From assembly GCA_023053685.1 (NCBI GenBank), contig JALIGW010000002.1:171845430-171909429 (forward strand): a DNA stretch of 64,000 bases, read 5' to 3'. Position numbers and translations under genes: made by a program. Below the pieces are notes generated by a model that made no database searches, had not been told where the DNA came from, and was given only the letters and a program-made list of their open reading frames with translations. Within the stretch, counting starts at the first letter, position 1; each line of letters begins with the position of its first letter. This DNA is from Diadophis punctatus similis. Lineage: Eukaryota; Chordata; Lepidosauria; Squamata; Dipsadidae. Positions 12,005 through 22,985 of this stretch are shown in pieces.

Positions 12005-12295
12005 CCCAAACGTGTCTTCTGCTGCAGCTTCACATACCTCAACTCTGCTCCAGCTGCATAATTTTGGTTTAGGACCCAGGGCTTTTTCTTTTTTTTTAAG
12101 GGGGGGGAGAGAGGGAGTTGAAGAGTGCGGAGGCGCCTTGAAAGCTTCCCCGGTTGTCTTCAGAAGCACAAACAGATGCAAATGTCTCTGCAAACTGCAA
12201 ACATCCCTCAATGAGCTGGAGGGAGACGCGAGCCTTTCAGACGGGCTGAATAGGTTTCAAAGCCAGCCTAATTAGAGATACGTAGAAGTAATAGG
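12005..12295. promoter_or_regulatory. Candidate conserved regulatory element A
   Basis: This repeat-free segment has E-box CAGCTG (12051-12056), E-box CAGATG (12173-12178) overlapping an octamer ATGCAAAT (12176-12183), and CTAATTAG (12268-12275). It lies about 16 kb on the 3' side of NEUROG1. Conservation could not be tested, so the call is motif-based inference. Confidence 0.3.
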
Positions 12296-12720
12296 GCCCA
12301 CTTGGTATTTCCCGTCCCGACCCCCTCCCCTGAAAAGGCTGTTAGGACGAATGAGAGCCGCAGGTCCCGGGGGAGGAGGGAGCCAGAGCCTGCAGGATTC
12401 GGTTCTTGTGAAGTCATTTGTACTTGGAGGGACTTCTTTGGGCGTGGGGGGGGGGGGGACTTGGGAAGACGCGGAAAGACTGCCCGTCTTCGCCCCAACC
12501 CTCGGTATGGGCAGGCAGGTCCGAGAGGGAGGAGGATGGTGGGCCCGGGGGGGTGCGGACGGAATGGCAGCTCGGAGCGTAGAGGGGAAAAGGGGAACGC
12601 TGGGCTCGTGTCACTTGGATCTTTGGAAAGTAAAAGAAAGAAAAGCAGAAGGTATGGGCTGAATACTTGGGGTAAATCAGTAATAGAGCTAAAGGGCATG
12701 TGCCCGTAGGGAATATGTTG
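12296..12720. other. GC-rich segment with G13 tract
   Basis: Open frames on both strands (for example 12302-12709 plus, 12268-12747 minus) result from high GC and few stops. No domain is recognisable. G13 lies at 12446-12458. Confidence 0.4.
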
Positions 12721-13079
12721 GCATAAAAGAGCTTTGAGAGGGGCCATTCATTCTGACAAAGGGAGATTTGAATTGCGGCCTGCACAATAGCATGAAAGGA
12801 TGAGCTCAGGGTGTTCTGAAACAAAGTGGAAATCATACTGCCCTGAACGGCTCTAATAAGCTTTTAACTATTTTACATTATGGCATTACCTCTCTCTCTC
12901 TCTCTATTCCTGCCCCCAAGCCCCATTAAAAAAAATATTGTGAACCAAGTGCCAGGCTCCCCTAAAAATGTGATTTATACTTTCTCTCCCCCCCCCCCCC
13001 CTTCTTCATGGTCACTTTGGAGAAAAATAGACCTGAACTCAAAGGCAGTAATTCAGCTTTTTCAAAAATGAGACAAATG

Positions 13080-13480
13080 GGTGTGGGTGAGCAGGGGGAG
13101 AGGCAATGCAGGCCTCCCTCTCTGAAAAGCAGACTTATGTGCGCTGCAGTGTCTTGATTTATAAGGCAGCAACCACGTTATTGACATCATCCATGGCTCC
13201 CTGGGCGAGCCACATGATGTCCCCTTGTCCAACTCGAGTTGAGTGGACTTGTTTATAATAGATGTTAGAAGGAAAAAGTGGGTCAGCAGAGTGCGCGAAC
13301 TTGCATTTTTGCTCTGATTTTGGAGCTTATGTTCACACTGCCGTTTTTTAGGATCTTGGATGTGGTACGCAGTATCTCCTGTGAATGGTGTTACAGGGTT
13401 CAAACCGTTGATGCTGAGATGCTGCAGTTCTTATTCTGTGAGCAATCTTACAGAGGTCTAAATCTTTGATGGAAGGACTG
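13080..13480. promoter_or_regulatory. Candidate conserved regulatory element B
   Basis: A repeat-free stretch with the perfect 12-bp palindrome CAACTCGAGTTG (13230-13241), a CACATG E-box and TTTATAA/TTTATAAT motifs. No coding potential was recognised. Enhancer function is inferred from motif content only. Confidence 0.25.
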
Positions 13481-14584
13481 AGATGGGGATCATAGTGCAA
13501 ATGCCCAGAAGAACATGAAAGGGATTTGAATTGTGCTACTTTTATTAGCAAATTTTATTGATGTGAGCTCGGAGGGTTCAAATTAGGGCATGAGTAAGTG
13601 TCAAGCTAGTTTTCAAGCAAGCTAGTTTTCAAGCGGAAACTTGTTTCTTCCCAGTGCTATGAAGACAATAAGTTGTTCAGTACATGGGCTAGTATCGCCC
13701 ATGCCATTTTACACTTTGCACACATTCCATTGTGAGAAATATAGCAAATCAAAATATTTTTTATTTTATAGTAAATCTGATAAAATCTAATCTAAAATGT
13801 TACATACAGTAAATCAATGGGACTGGTTATGATAATTGAATGGTATGACTATGCAAAGGTCTTGTTTCCATTATGAAGGCATTTGATTTGAAAAACAAGA
13901 ATAAGTTGTAAGGGAAATCATTCTTCATTTACATTGTTTATGTACAAGCCAATATATGAATATATTGATTTGGACAATTTAATATGTGAAAAGCCACTTG
14001 TATTACAAAACTCTGTAACAAAACTCTGGGCAAAAAATTAGTTCTGAAGTATGTGTTTTGTGCTTTGTTTTTTTTTTTTACATGCACAGATATAACATTT
14101 AGAAATTAGAAATTTCACAACTGTTATCTCCTGCAATCAAGCCTTGTTTTCATACTTAACAGCATTGATGTGTTGTTCAAATCAGAAAAAAAATAAAAAT
14201 TTAGAAAGAGAATTTTTCCTCACATCTAAAAAATATGTGCAATTAGTTGATATGCCTTTTTCTCCCCCATTTTAAAAACTACACTCTTCAGTCTAAATGT
14301 TTATTTAAATTACAACAAAAATCCTTTAATGAGTTTAATAAGAAGAATCCGGTGGGCTCAAATACCAGTGTTCCTAGAAGTTACCTATTAATACTGATAG
14401 AAGGTTCTGTCCATCTATTTCTAGTCTGTGACAGGGTATAGAGTTTCTTGGATATATATTTCACTCTTCCTCAAAGTTCTTAGAACCCATCCTGCATATT
14501 TGTGTGCATGCATGTGTGCACACATACACATACACACATACACACACACACCCAGAGACAGACACACAGAATGTCTCTGTTGGC
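13481..14584. other. AT-rich stretch, short CA/GT runs near 14500-14560
   Basis: Nothing was recognised apart from the short dinucleotide runs. Confidence 0.4.
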
Positions 14585-14870
14585 TCAGGCTGAATGAGAG
14601 CAGCTGCTGCTGCCTAATTTTGATTGACAATTCTCTTTGCCAGGCTGATGCATCAGATACGCCACGGTGAGTCTCTAAGGGTCTGAACAATTGCTCCCCA
14701 TTTAGTATGTGACACAGAGAGTGCCGCAGGTGACGATGTGCAGCCATTCAGGTAACATGGATCCTCCTTTGCTACAGCCTCTTAGGGCTAATTAGATGCC
14801 ACTTGACTTATCAAGGGGCCATTGTAGCTCTGTGAGTAACACAATGTTTCTTGGGGAATGGCCATCGAAG
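14585..14870. promoter_or_regulatory. Candidate conserved regulatory element C
   Basis: It has dense neural-type motifs: E-boxes CAGCTG (14601-14606), CAATTG (14688-14693) and CAGGTG (14727-14732), a TAATTTTGATTGAC segment, and CTAATTAG (14788-14795). It is repeat-free, with no coding frame. It lies about 13 kb from the NEUROG1 stop codon. Function is inferred. Confidence 0.35.
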
Positions 14871-15462
14871 TAGAGTACAAACAAGAGGAGAGGAAATTAT
14901 ACTGGGCTACTAAAACTCAGCCAAAGGTTTGTGAGTGTTTCCCTTCCACCTGCCAAAAACAATGATTTGGATGAATGAATAGGCTTCCTAGAAAGCGACA
15001 GGTAAATTAGAAAGTCAAATTGTTCAATGGAAATGTTCGGAGAGGCCTAGAAGCCCCCAAAAGGTAATAAAAATACAAACAATACAAACAAATGCTATTT
15101 TCTAATTTCATATAATCTATTATTGATGAAACATGTTACATTAAGATCCTAAGACTGCCATCAACTAGCCAAAAATGTTTTTTTTCTAAAGGAGAAAATG
15201 TTGTGCAGTTTTCTCCTGGAACACAAAATATGTTTTAAGCCAAAAGAAAAACAAAAGTGAAAACAGAACAGTATTTAACAAGCTATGAAGCTATTGAATC
15301 TGGCTTACAAAATATAACCAGCATTAGAACTGAGCACTCATCAGATTAAGTGCATAATCTAGGATAGTCTTGAAAAAATGGTCCTTTGAGAAATGTATAA
15401 TTCTTTCTTTTTCTATGTGACCCAAATAGATATTAAACTACATTATAAAACACTGGGATTCT
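14871..15462. other. Nothing recognised
   Basis: AT-rich sequence without identified features. Confidence 0.4.
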
Positions 15463-15645
15463 ACGTACGGTTATGACTTATGACTGTCATTGAGCCCAGA
15501 ATTAGAGTTGTAAATCATTACAGTCGTAAATTGAGACACTCATGTGACCAGAATTGAATTTCTGGCTTTCTCATAGTGGTCATTAAGCAAATGCCATGGT
15601 TGTTAAATGAATGTTGGGGTCATTAAGCAAATCATTCGTTTATAC
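15463..15645. mobile_element. Degraded fragment of a CAGGTAGTCCTC-type MITE (possible)
   Basis: Blocks such as 'gttatgacttatgactgtcattgagccc' (shortened), 'catgtgacc', 'gttgttaaatgaatg' and 'ggtcattaagcaaat' resemble the interior of the MITEs at 10709 and 41303. Terminal repeats are lost. Confidence 0.4.
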
Positions 15646-16867
15646 TATAGCAGGAAAGAACTTGGATTGTGGCATGCCAATCTCTGTAGTAACGTTTCGT
15701 AAAATCTTCGCTAGAGTATCTCTATAGTGTAATAAGTTATTTAAACTTTCAGGGACTTTTGGAGAATATCTCATAGGATCATGAAAAAGACACAACAATG
15801 TGAAAGAACAATCAACAATTCAGAACAGTTTTTTATACTTGAGAAAGGTCTGTGTCTCTGCTGTGGAGGAAGATCCATTCCAAAGAAAACTCTCATAATT
15901 GAAAGCAAATATTTTTTATTTAAGTTGGAGTCTGTGGCCTACCTCTACCTGTTTCAGTCTAAGAGTCCTAAAAAGCTCTGATCCAGGGTTCTCTCAAAAA
16001 GAAATAAAGTATTAAAATACCACAGTGGGAAGGGAAAATCAAGTCTGTTTTTAAATGAAAGGAATCTTTGCCATCAGAACCCCATTGACCATTCTGCCTA
16101 CATTGGAATCTTCCGGAATAGTCTTTATTTTATCATTAAATCCCTCTTGGGAAGGTAGAACTTTGTACTTGAAAGTAACTAAGAATATATATCTCTTTCC
16201 CTCTCCCTCTCCCTCCTTCTCTCTCTCCAATGGAAGTACCCTTAACTGTTATTCTCCTTTACTGTCAAGTACAGAATTCACCAACTACTGTTATGTATCA
16301 AATCTAATTCATGAACTCTATGGATATTGCTGAGGTTATATCTTGCTGCTTTGATAATTTGATTTGTTTTCTTTAGCTTAATTTGTAATTCTGGAAAAAC
16401 AAGGAATTCATGATTTGAGTTAAAGTCAGCACCAGGACTTATTTTAGCATACTTTTATTAAGGATTATATTAAACAATAAGACAAATCCAAAACCTAATA
16501 CAAAAACACATTTAAAATATTTGAAAAGAAATATTTGAAAATTCCTCTGTAAGATTAAATTTCTCCCTTTGGCCTCAAAAAGCAGATTCAACATTAACAA
16601 GTTATCACTGTCTCTTAAAATACAACTAAATACTTCTTCATTTCATACTTACCTCATTTTCTATAAACTCATCTCTAAATCTTCAGCTCTAAATCAGCAA
16701 AAATCCAGTAGAAATAAATAAAAATACCAAATAACCTATGTGTGTATCCCCATTTTCCATTTAGTTTAAGTTTTTCTCATTACTCTTAACAATTAAACAT
16801 TGCAAAAAAAATTAAAAACCATTAAATGTTACCATAAATGACCCTTTATTGATATCAAAAATTAATC
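15646..16867. other. AT-rich 1.2-kb stretch
   Basis: No gene was recognised. A short CCCTCT run lies near 16200. Part may be old LINE sequence, but no diagnostic motif was found. Confidence 0.35.
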
Positions 16868-16875
16868 TGTTACAC

Positions 16876-17008
16876 CAGGGCTGTCAAACTCATGGCAGTG
16901 GGTCGGATGAGTCACGCGCTGGCCACGCCCATCCCCATTTTAGCGAAGGGAAGAAAAGTCGCGATAGTCACATGACGACAACCTGATGACGCGAGTTTGA
17001 CACCCCTG
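16876..17008. mobile_element. Short hAT MITE with 8-bp TSD
   Basis: The ends cagggctgtcaaactcatgg and 'gagtttgacacccctg' are inverse repeats, flanked by identical TGTTACAC (16868-16875, 17009-17016). It is 133 bp with no coding content. Confidence 0.9.
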
Positions 17009-17016
17009 TGTTACAC

Positions 17017-17784
17017 CATTAGAGATTTCCAAAAGAAAAACTATTCAATCCAGATAGCCATTAAAATAAAAATAAAAATGTGTTATTTACCCTTAATCAC
17101 ACAAAGCAATTTTATATTTTTCCTTCTTTCTTGCAACCATCCTTGAGTCTCATAAATAAAATTCTAATTCCTGTTTTCTTTGAATATCTTTTCCTCTTCT
17201 CTTAAAATTCTGATCATCTTTCAAATCCATTACAATGAACAAGGACATACATTCAGTTTCACAGCTACTAAAATTGTTGACCGAATAGGTACAAAAATAA
17301 CATGATGGAACCCAAGATCTGATTGCAAATGGCTGCAAACACAATAGTTTCTGCTGTCTACTCAAAAAACCAGATGCCTGAGCAACCTCTAGATCTCTTT
17401 TTTTCAGAGAAATTTTCAACAGTCCAGATCTCACTTCCAGCTGCCAATTTTGGCTGTAAAACATTAGATTTTCTTGCCTCACTGGAAGTTCAATCAGCAC
17501 GAGATCTTGATTTTCTGACTGAATTAAGGTTTGATATCTTTGCTTGCCAAGTACATAGTCAGTTTGATTCAGTATTGTCCACTAGGTGATATCAATATAT
17601 AGAGGCATAATTTTTTAGAGAGTTGCAAGAATTCTTATGCTATAAACATTGAGTTTTCTTGGTAGCATTCCTGCTATCACTTGTTCCGTTTTGTATACTA
17701 AGACCATATTTTCCTGTTGTTCCAGATGTTATTTAACCTTTGGTACCTGCAGTGTTCCAGTACTTTATCTAATACTTAGTATTA
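17017..17784. other. AT-rich stretch, possibly old LINE
   Basis: A minus-strand frame of 116 codons (17150-17500) shows no convincing domain. Lys/Glu-rich residues near its end could be L1 ORF1-like, but this is weak. Confidence 0.3.
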
Positions 17785-18193
17785 CAGATAGTCCTCAACT
17801 TACAATTGTAATTGAACCTGAAATTATTGTCATAAGTCATGGTAGTTGTTAAGCCAGTCACCACACTCAATTTTACAATCTTTTTTGCAACAGTTGTTAA
17901 GTGAATGCCAGAGTTGTTAAGTGAGTGCAGCACTCATTAAATACATCCACTTCATCCAATGGGTGTTTTTGCTGGAAACAGGAAGTAAACACAGGAAACT
18001 GTCAAAAAATGCCCAAATTGTGATCACATAACCTTGGGATGCTGCAAATGGCCATAAACATGAGCTGGTTGCCAAGTGCCAAAAATATAATAATGTGACT
18101 GCAGGGGATTGTCATTGGAACTTAAGAACTATTGTAAGTACCAGGGGGGGGGGGCATTGGAACTTCAACTGGTTGTTAAATGAGGACTACCTG
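17785..18193. mobile_element. MITE with CAGGTAGTCCTC ends (pogo/Tigger-like)
   Basis: It starts cagatagtcctcaacttac after TA and ends 'aaatgaggactacctg' before TA. Its interior has 'gttgttaagtgaatgcc' and 'tgatcacataacc' blocks. A G9 tract and a duplicated 'cattggaactt' suggest slippage or rearrangement in the right half. Confidence 0.75.
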
Positions 18194-18697
18194 TATATCT
18201 TGGTAAGACCACAGTTGGAATATTGCATCCAATTTGGTCACCACGATATCAAAAGATGTTGAGACTCTTGAAAGAGTGGAGAGAAAAGCAACAAAGGCTA
18301 AAACACGTGAAGAATGGTTGCTAGAATCGGGTATGTCTAGTTTAATGAAAAGAAGGACTAGGGGTGACATGATAGCAATGTTCCAATAGCTAAGGGGCTG
18401 CCACAAAGAAGAGGGAGTCAAGCTATTCTCCAAAGTACCTGAAGGCAGGACAAGCAATGGATGGAAACTAATCAAGGAGAGAAGCAACCTAGAACTAAGG
18501 AGCAATTTCCTGACAGAACAATTAATCAGTGGAATGACTTGCCTCCAGAAGTTGTGGGTGCTCCAACACTGGAGTTTTTTAAAAAGAAATTGGACAACCT
18601 TTTTGTCTGAAATGGTATAGGGTTTCCTGCTTGAGCAATGGATTGGACTAGAAGACCTCCAAGGTCCCTTCCAACTCTGTTATATTATTCTTCTGTT
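18194..18697 (+). mobile_element. CR1 LINE 3' portion
   Basis: It begins in the reverse-transcriptase C-terminal region ('ggtaagaccacagttggaat', the LVRP.LEY motif) and runs through 'gggtgacatgatagcaatg' to the tail 'ggattggactagaagacctc...ccttccaactctg'. The frame is broken by stops. It directly follows the MITE at 17785-18193. Confidence 0.85.
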
Positions 18698-19587
18698 ATC
18701 TTTTTTGGTACTAGGTTGACAGGGCAATCACTATAAAACTATTCAACTGAATCACTGAATACAAATTGAATTGCCTCGGACTCAAATTGAGATCACTTTG
18801 TCATTTTCAGGATTGTATCTGGACATTCATTTTGACAGTATTATTAATAATGGCCACACCTTTTTTTTCCTTTTTGGATGTTCTTGTCCACAGTTGAAAA
18901 TCTGAAGCGAACTGACATATTTCAACTGAATTCAATTCACTGATTCACAGAATGTCAGTGTTGACAGTTCTGCTTTGACAACATCAAATTTTCTTCAGAT
19001 CACGGATCTGACATTCAATGCTTGACATATCTTTCCAGCATCAAACATTTCTTCTGATCACATCAGCAGTTGGACATTTTTTTTCAGCTTTAATACAGCT
19101 ATTACTGTATTAAAGTTAATCACGTAGTTATATCTGTACATAAACATATATTATTCCTGTATCTTCTTTTGTGAGAGAAGTATTGGAAAGTGTCAAAAAA
19201 GAATATGAAGTAATAAGTAGAGGACGTTAAAGGGAGGTGTTAAGAATTAAGAAAGCCTAATGCTACTTTTCCATAACTTTTTATCTTTGCATCCTTGGTC
19301 CAATTCTTGTATTGCCTTTTCTTATTTAATATTTCCATCTGTTAATGCTCTTTCCTAAAGTAAAATACTATTTCAGTTTTTTTTTAAAGTAACTGCCAAG
19401 CTGCTAGTTTCTAAAGAAAAGTGGCAGTGTACAGCAGTATTTTTACTTTCAAGAATGCCTCTATGCCAACATGCAACAGAAATTTAAAAAAAAAAAGAAA
19501 TTGTGGTGTGTTTTTTACTATTAATAGTTTAGGAAACTAGAAAGAGTAAATCTTCAATTTTCCTTTTAGTAAATGAATGTCTCATCA
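18698..19587. other. Nothing recognised
   Basis: AT-rich sequence with short 'catttcttc' and 'ttgaca' repetitions near 18900-19080. No gene. Confidence 0.4.
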
Positions 19588-19824
19588 TAATAGCAATAGC
19601 TCTTAGACTTATATACTGCTTCACAGTGCTTTACAGCCCTCTCTAAGTGGTTTACAGAGTCAGCATATTGCCCCCAACAATCTGGGTCTTCATTTTATCG
19701 ACCCCGGAAAGATGGAAGGCTGAGTCAACCTTGAGCCTGGTGAGAATCGAACTGCCAAACTGCCGGCAGTCAGCAGAAGTAGCCTGCAATACTGCATTCT
19801 AACCACTGCACCACCATGGCTCTT
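19588..19824 (-). mobile_element. tRNA-headed CORE/MIR-like SINE with L2-type tail
   Basis: On the minus strand it has the head 'agccatggtggtgcagtggtt', a B-box-like region, the body 'gactcagccttccatctttcc' and 'attgttgggggcaatatgctg', and a 3' end 'tatataagtctaagagctat' with a TATTGC tail. The same family occurs at 21797, 22070, 33333, 42334, 44480 and 52035. Confidence 0.8.
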
Positions 19825-21384
19825 AATAATAGACATTTTGTGACAGACAATCCACAACATACTCTCAAGATGTAAGTACTGAACCAAAATGTCATCTGCT
19901 TTCAACAAAAGGGAAAAACAAAGGAAGAAAAGGCTTCCTTGGCTACTACTTCCCATCAAAACTCATATGTTTACTCAGCCTAAGGATTTGATTCTCCTAA
20001 CCAAAAGGCTGGAAGATTTTCCAATTCATTTGTTGCCCAACTCCATTTAGTCCAATGTAACCTGTTTCTGCTCTAGGCTTATGGCAGATGGTTGATTTGG
20101 CAGCCTGGAGAATGCACTGCAGGTTTTCTAAATAACCATGTGACATTTTTGACCTTATTTCCTTACAGAGGGTTTGGGGGATTAGTTAAAGTAGATGCTT
20201 TAAACCTAATCAAGGGTAAACACATTTGACTGTCCTTGGATTTGGATCTCTATGTAAAACATCTCTTTCCCCCCCACCTCCATACCCCCCATTTCATACT
20301 AAAATTCAGGAATTCCTGTCCTTTTAATGCTGAATTTCAGTAGCTCAGTCTGCGGCAGAGAGCCTCCAGAAACCAAGAAAATTGAACTGCAGGACTATGA
20401 GTTGGGTGGTAAGCTGTGGATTTCCCACACTACAGTCACATACACCAGCTGAAAATACATCAGACATTTGGTTCATAGAAATCCTTGAGAGATCTGTTAA
20501 AATGGAGCAACTTTATGTTGGGTCTTTGTAGTTATGAACATATTGCTATCTGGTTGCTTTATTAATTCCCTGAAATGATTTCTTTTGCAACCAGTGAGAA
20601 AAGACTTCATACCAAACTCTGAATTCTCACCTGCTTCTACCTTTATAATCCCCAACCACTATACAAATCAATCTTAATGGGTCATTAGAGTGACTGAGAT
20701 CTATAATTATAGTATTACCTTTCATGTGCTCACAGGTACTAAGGGAGGCATTCAGAGAAAGTCGACAGTAAATCAAGTTTACAGCAGATTATGAGTCAAG
20801 AAGATCCCTCACAGAGATGGTCTCGCTAATTGTTGAAATTCAAGCATTGTTCAAGGTTTAACACCAGCAATAAAGATGCTTTAGTTCTTCAACAAATAGT
20901 CTAGTTGGCAGCAGGGAAACTGCAAACGATAGGAAGTATTGAATTTGGTGGATAATAATGGGATCTAGTTGTAGGCTGGCGTCTGTCACAGATGTTCCTT
21001 TATACTGCAGTGCAGTATATGAACTATTCAATGTGTGCGGTGCTGCAGCATTGTAAATTTTACTTTCAATTACCTCTGAAAATGTTGATTTTGCATCTGA
21101 TTTTCAGAAATAGCAATTATTAAGGGTGTGTTCATATATCACTTCCCAGAAAAAAATCCCAATTTGATTAAGTGCTGCAATGGATTAGCCTGCCAGTTAT
21201 TCTTCTCTTGCTGAAACTTCTCATTATTAAAATTCAAGATTAAATGTGCAGATATGAATAAGGAAAGTGAAAGTGCATGCTTTAACCGCAGAAAATCTGA
21301 CCCTGCATTTTATATTTCTTATTATTAAAGTAATGGCTGTAGTTGAATGCATTATTTTATTCTGATAATGTAATAATTAAAGAG
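19825..21384. other. 1.6-kb stretch with nothing recognised
   Basis: No domain or repeat end was seen. Parts (about 20060-20480) are of normal complexity and could be conserved non-coding DNA, which cannot be judged from one sequence. Confidence 0.35.
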
Positions 21385-21640
21385 CGAATGTGCTTAGTTG
21401 GCCTAGGATTGGGGAGACCCAGATTCGAATCCATCCTCAGCCACAGAAGCTCATTGGGTGACCGGACCTGTCACTCTTTCTCAGCCCAATCAACCTCCCA
21501 GGATTGTTCTTGTGTGAGGAACAATGGGGAGAATGAACACTATGTGCATTTGTTTATTATTTTATTTATTTATATTTTATTTAGGATTCTTATATGCCGC
21601 CCTACTCCCTGGGATTAATATAGATTTTTATGGCTGTCCC
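21385..21640 (+). mobile_element. tRNA/MIR-like SINE
   Basis: It contains B-box-like 'cagattcgaatccatcctc', then 'gaagctcattgggtgacc', 'cactctttctcagcccaa' and 'aggattgttcttgtgtgagg', followed by a TTATTTAT-rich end. This matches the layout of a MIR-type SINE. Confidence 0.6.
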
Positions 21641-21796
21641 TCTATCCAACTATTCTGAGTGGCAAACAAAAGCATACTCTGAAACTATTAAAACATATAA
21701 TTCATACATATAATTTAAAAAAGAAATGGCAGTTGAAAATTTAAAAATAGGTAACATAATATCAATCCACCCAAACTCATGCCTGGCAAACCTCCA

Positions 21797-21910
21797 GATA
21801 GCAATAGCACTTTACTTATATACCTTGAGCCTAGTGAGATTTGAACAGTTGAACTACTGAACTAGCAGTCAGCCTGCAGTCGCAGCATTTAACCACTGCA
21901 CCACTTCAGA
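21797..21910 (-). mobile_element. tRNA-headed SINE with internal deletion
   Basis: Both ends of the SINE family are present (gcaatagcac tail side, 'aaccactgcaccacttc' head side). The middle from the CORE region to the poly-pyrimidine part is missing, so the copy is about half length. Confidence 0.7.
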
Positions 21911-22069
21911 TCTTCATTGCTTTCTGGAAAGTCAGCAAGGTTGAGGCCAATGTGATCATGGGTGATAAGGTGTTCTGGAGGGCAGGTGCACTAGTAGAAA
22001 ATGAAGGCTTCTTGGACCATGTCAGATATATTGTTTAATCGACAGGACCTGGATGCACCTCCTGCCGGA

Positions 22070-22297
22070 TATAGCAATAGCAATAGCAATAGCACTTAGA
22101 TTTATATACCGCTTCATAGTGCTTTACAACCCTCTCTAAGCAGTTTACAGAGTTCAGCATATTGCCCCCAACAATCTGGGTCCTCATTTTACCCACCTCG
22201 GAAGGATGGAAGGCTGAGTCAACCTTGAGCCGGTGAGATTTGAACAGCTGAACTGCTGAACTGCAGTGCTGCATTTTAACCACTGCGCCACCTCGGA
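22070..22297 (-). mobile_element. tRNA-headed CORE-like SINE
   Basis: The head 'cgaggtggcgcagtggttaaa' lies on the minus strand near 22297. The tail (TTGCTA)n lies at 22070-22100. The body matches the other family members. Confidence 0.85.
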
Positions 22298-22389
22298 TAT
22301 AAAAAGGTGGGTAGAAACTACTGGGGAAAGGCAATCATTCAACTATCCTGGTTCATGCTAAGAAGGCTATTAAGGTAATAATCAGTATC

Positions 22390-22795
22390 TTGAATAGCAC
22401 CCAGAGGCCTGCTGAGAGCAAGTGGGAACTGGGCATGGCTAGTCTAGTGAAGAGAAGGTCCAGGGGAGACATGATAGCAGTGTTCCAATATTTGAGGGGC
22501 TGCCACAGAGAGGAAGGGGTCAAGTTATATTCCAAAGCACCTGAAGGCCAGAAAAGGAATAATGGATGGAAACTGAACAAGGAGAGATTCAACCTGGAAA
22601 TAAGGAGAAATTTTCTGACGATGAGAACAATCAACCAATGGGACAGCTTGCCTTCAGAAGTTGTGGGAGCTTCATCACTGGAAGCTTTGAAGAAGAGACT
22701 GGACTGCCATCTGTCAGAAATGGTGTAGGGTCTGCTTGGGCGGGGGGTTGGACTAGATGACCTAAAAAGGTCCCTTCCAACTCTGTTAATCTGTA
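22390..22795 (+). mobile_element. CR1 LINE 3' end with readable RT C-terminus
   Basis: A frame of about 110 codons (22390-22728) reads through the conserved CR1 C-terminus (RGDMIAVFQYLRGCHREEG, then …INQWDSLPSEVV…, ending LSEMV and stop), followed by the 3' tail. The lack of internal stops suggests a fairly young copy. It is 5'-truncated and cannot move by itself. Confidence 0.88.
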
Positions 22796-22799
22796 TCCT

Positions 22800-22985
22800 G
22801 TATCAGTAAGTATAATTCAGCACAGCAAAGGCTTAACATGGCTATATCGAGAAATGCCCATGATTGCCTCTACCAATGCATTATGGACAATTGTAGCTTC
22901 TGAATATTCTTCAAGGGCAGCCCTGTGTAGAGAACATTGCAACGGTTCATTCAGGAGGGCACTGAAGCAAGAAAAGTCCAGGATG
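22800..22985. mobile_element. LINE-derived fragment (possible)
   Basis: 'gggcagccctgtgtagagaac' and 'cattgcaacggttcattcagg' resemble a common reptilian LINE segment; another part of that kind of element may lie at 57590-58010. Confidence 0.35.

Noticed and set aside
12302..12709. 135-codon GC-rich frame as a possible exon
   Set aside because: Open frames occur on both strands because of GC content; no domain, splice context or family match was recognised.
19588..19824. tRNA-like A and B boxes
   Set aside because: They belong to a SINE head with CORE body and LINE tail, not to a functional tRNA gene.
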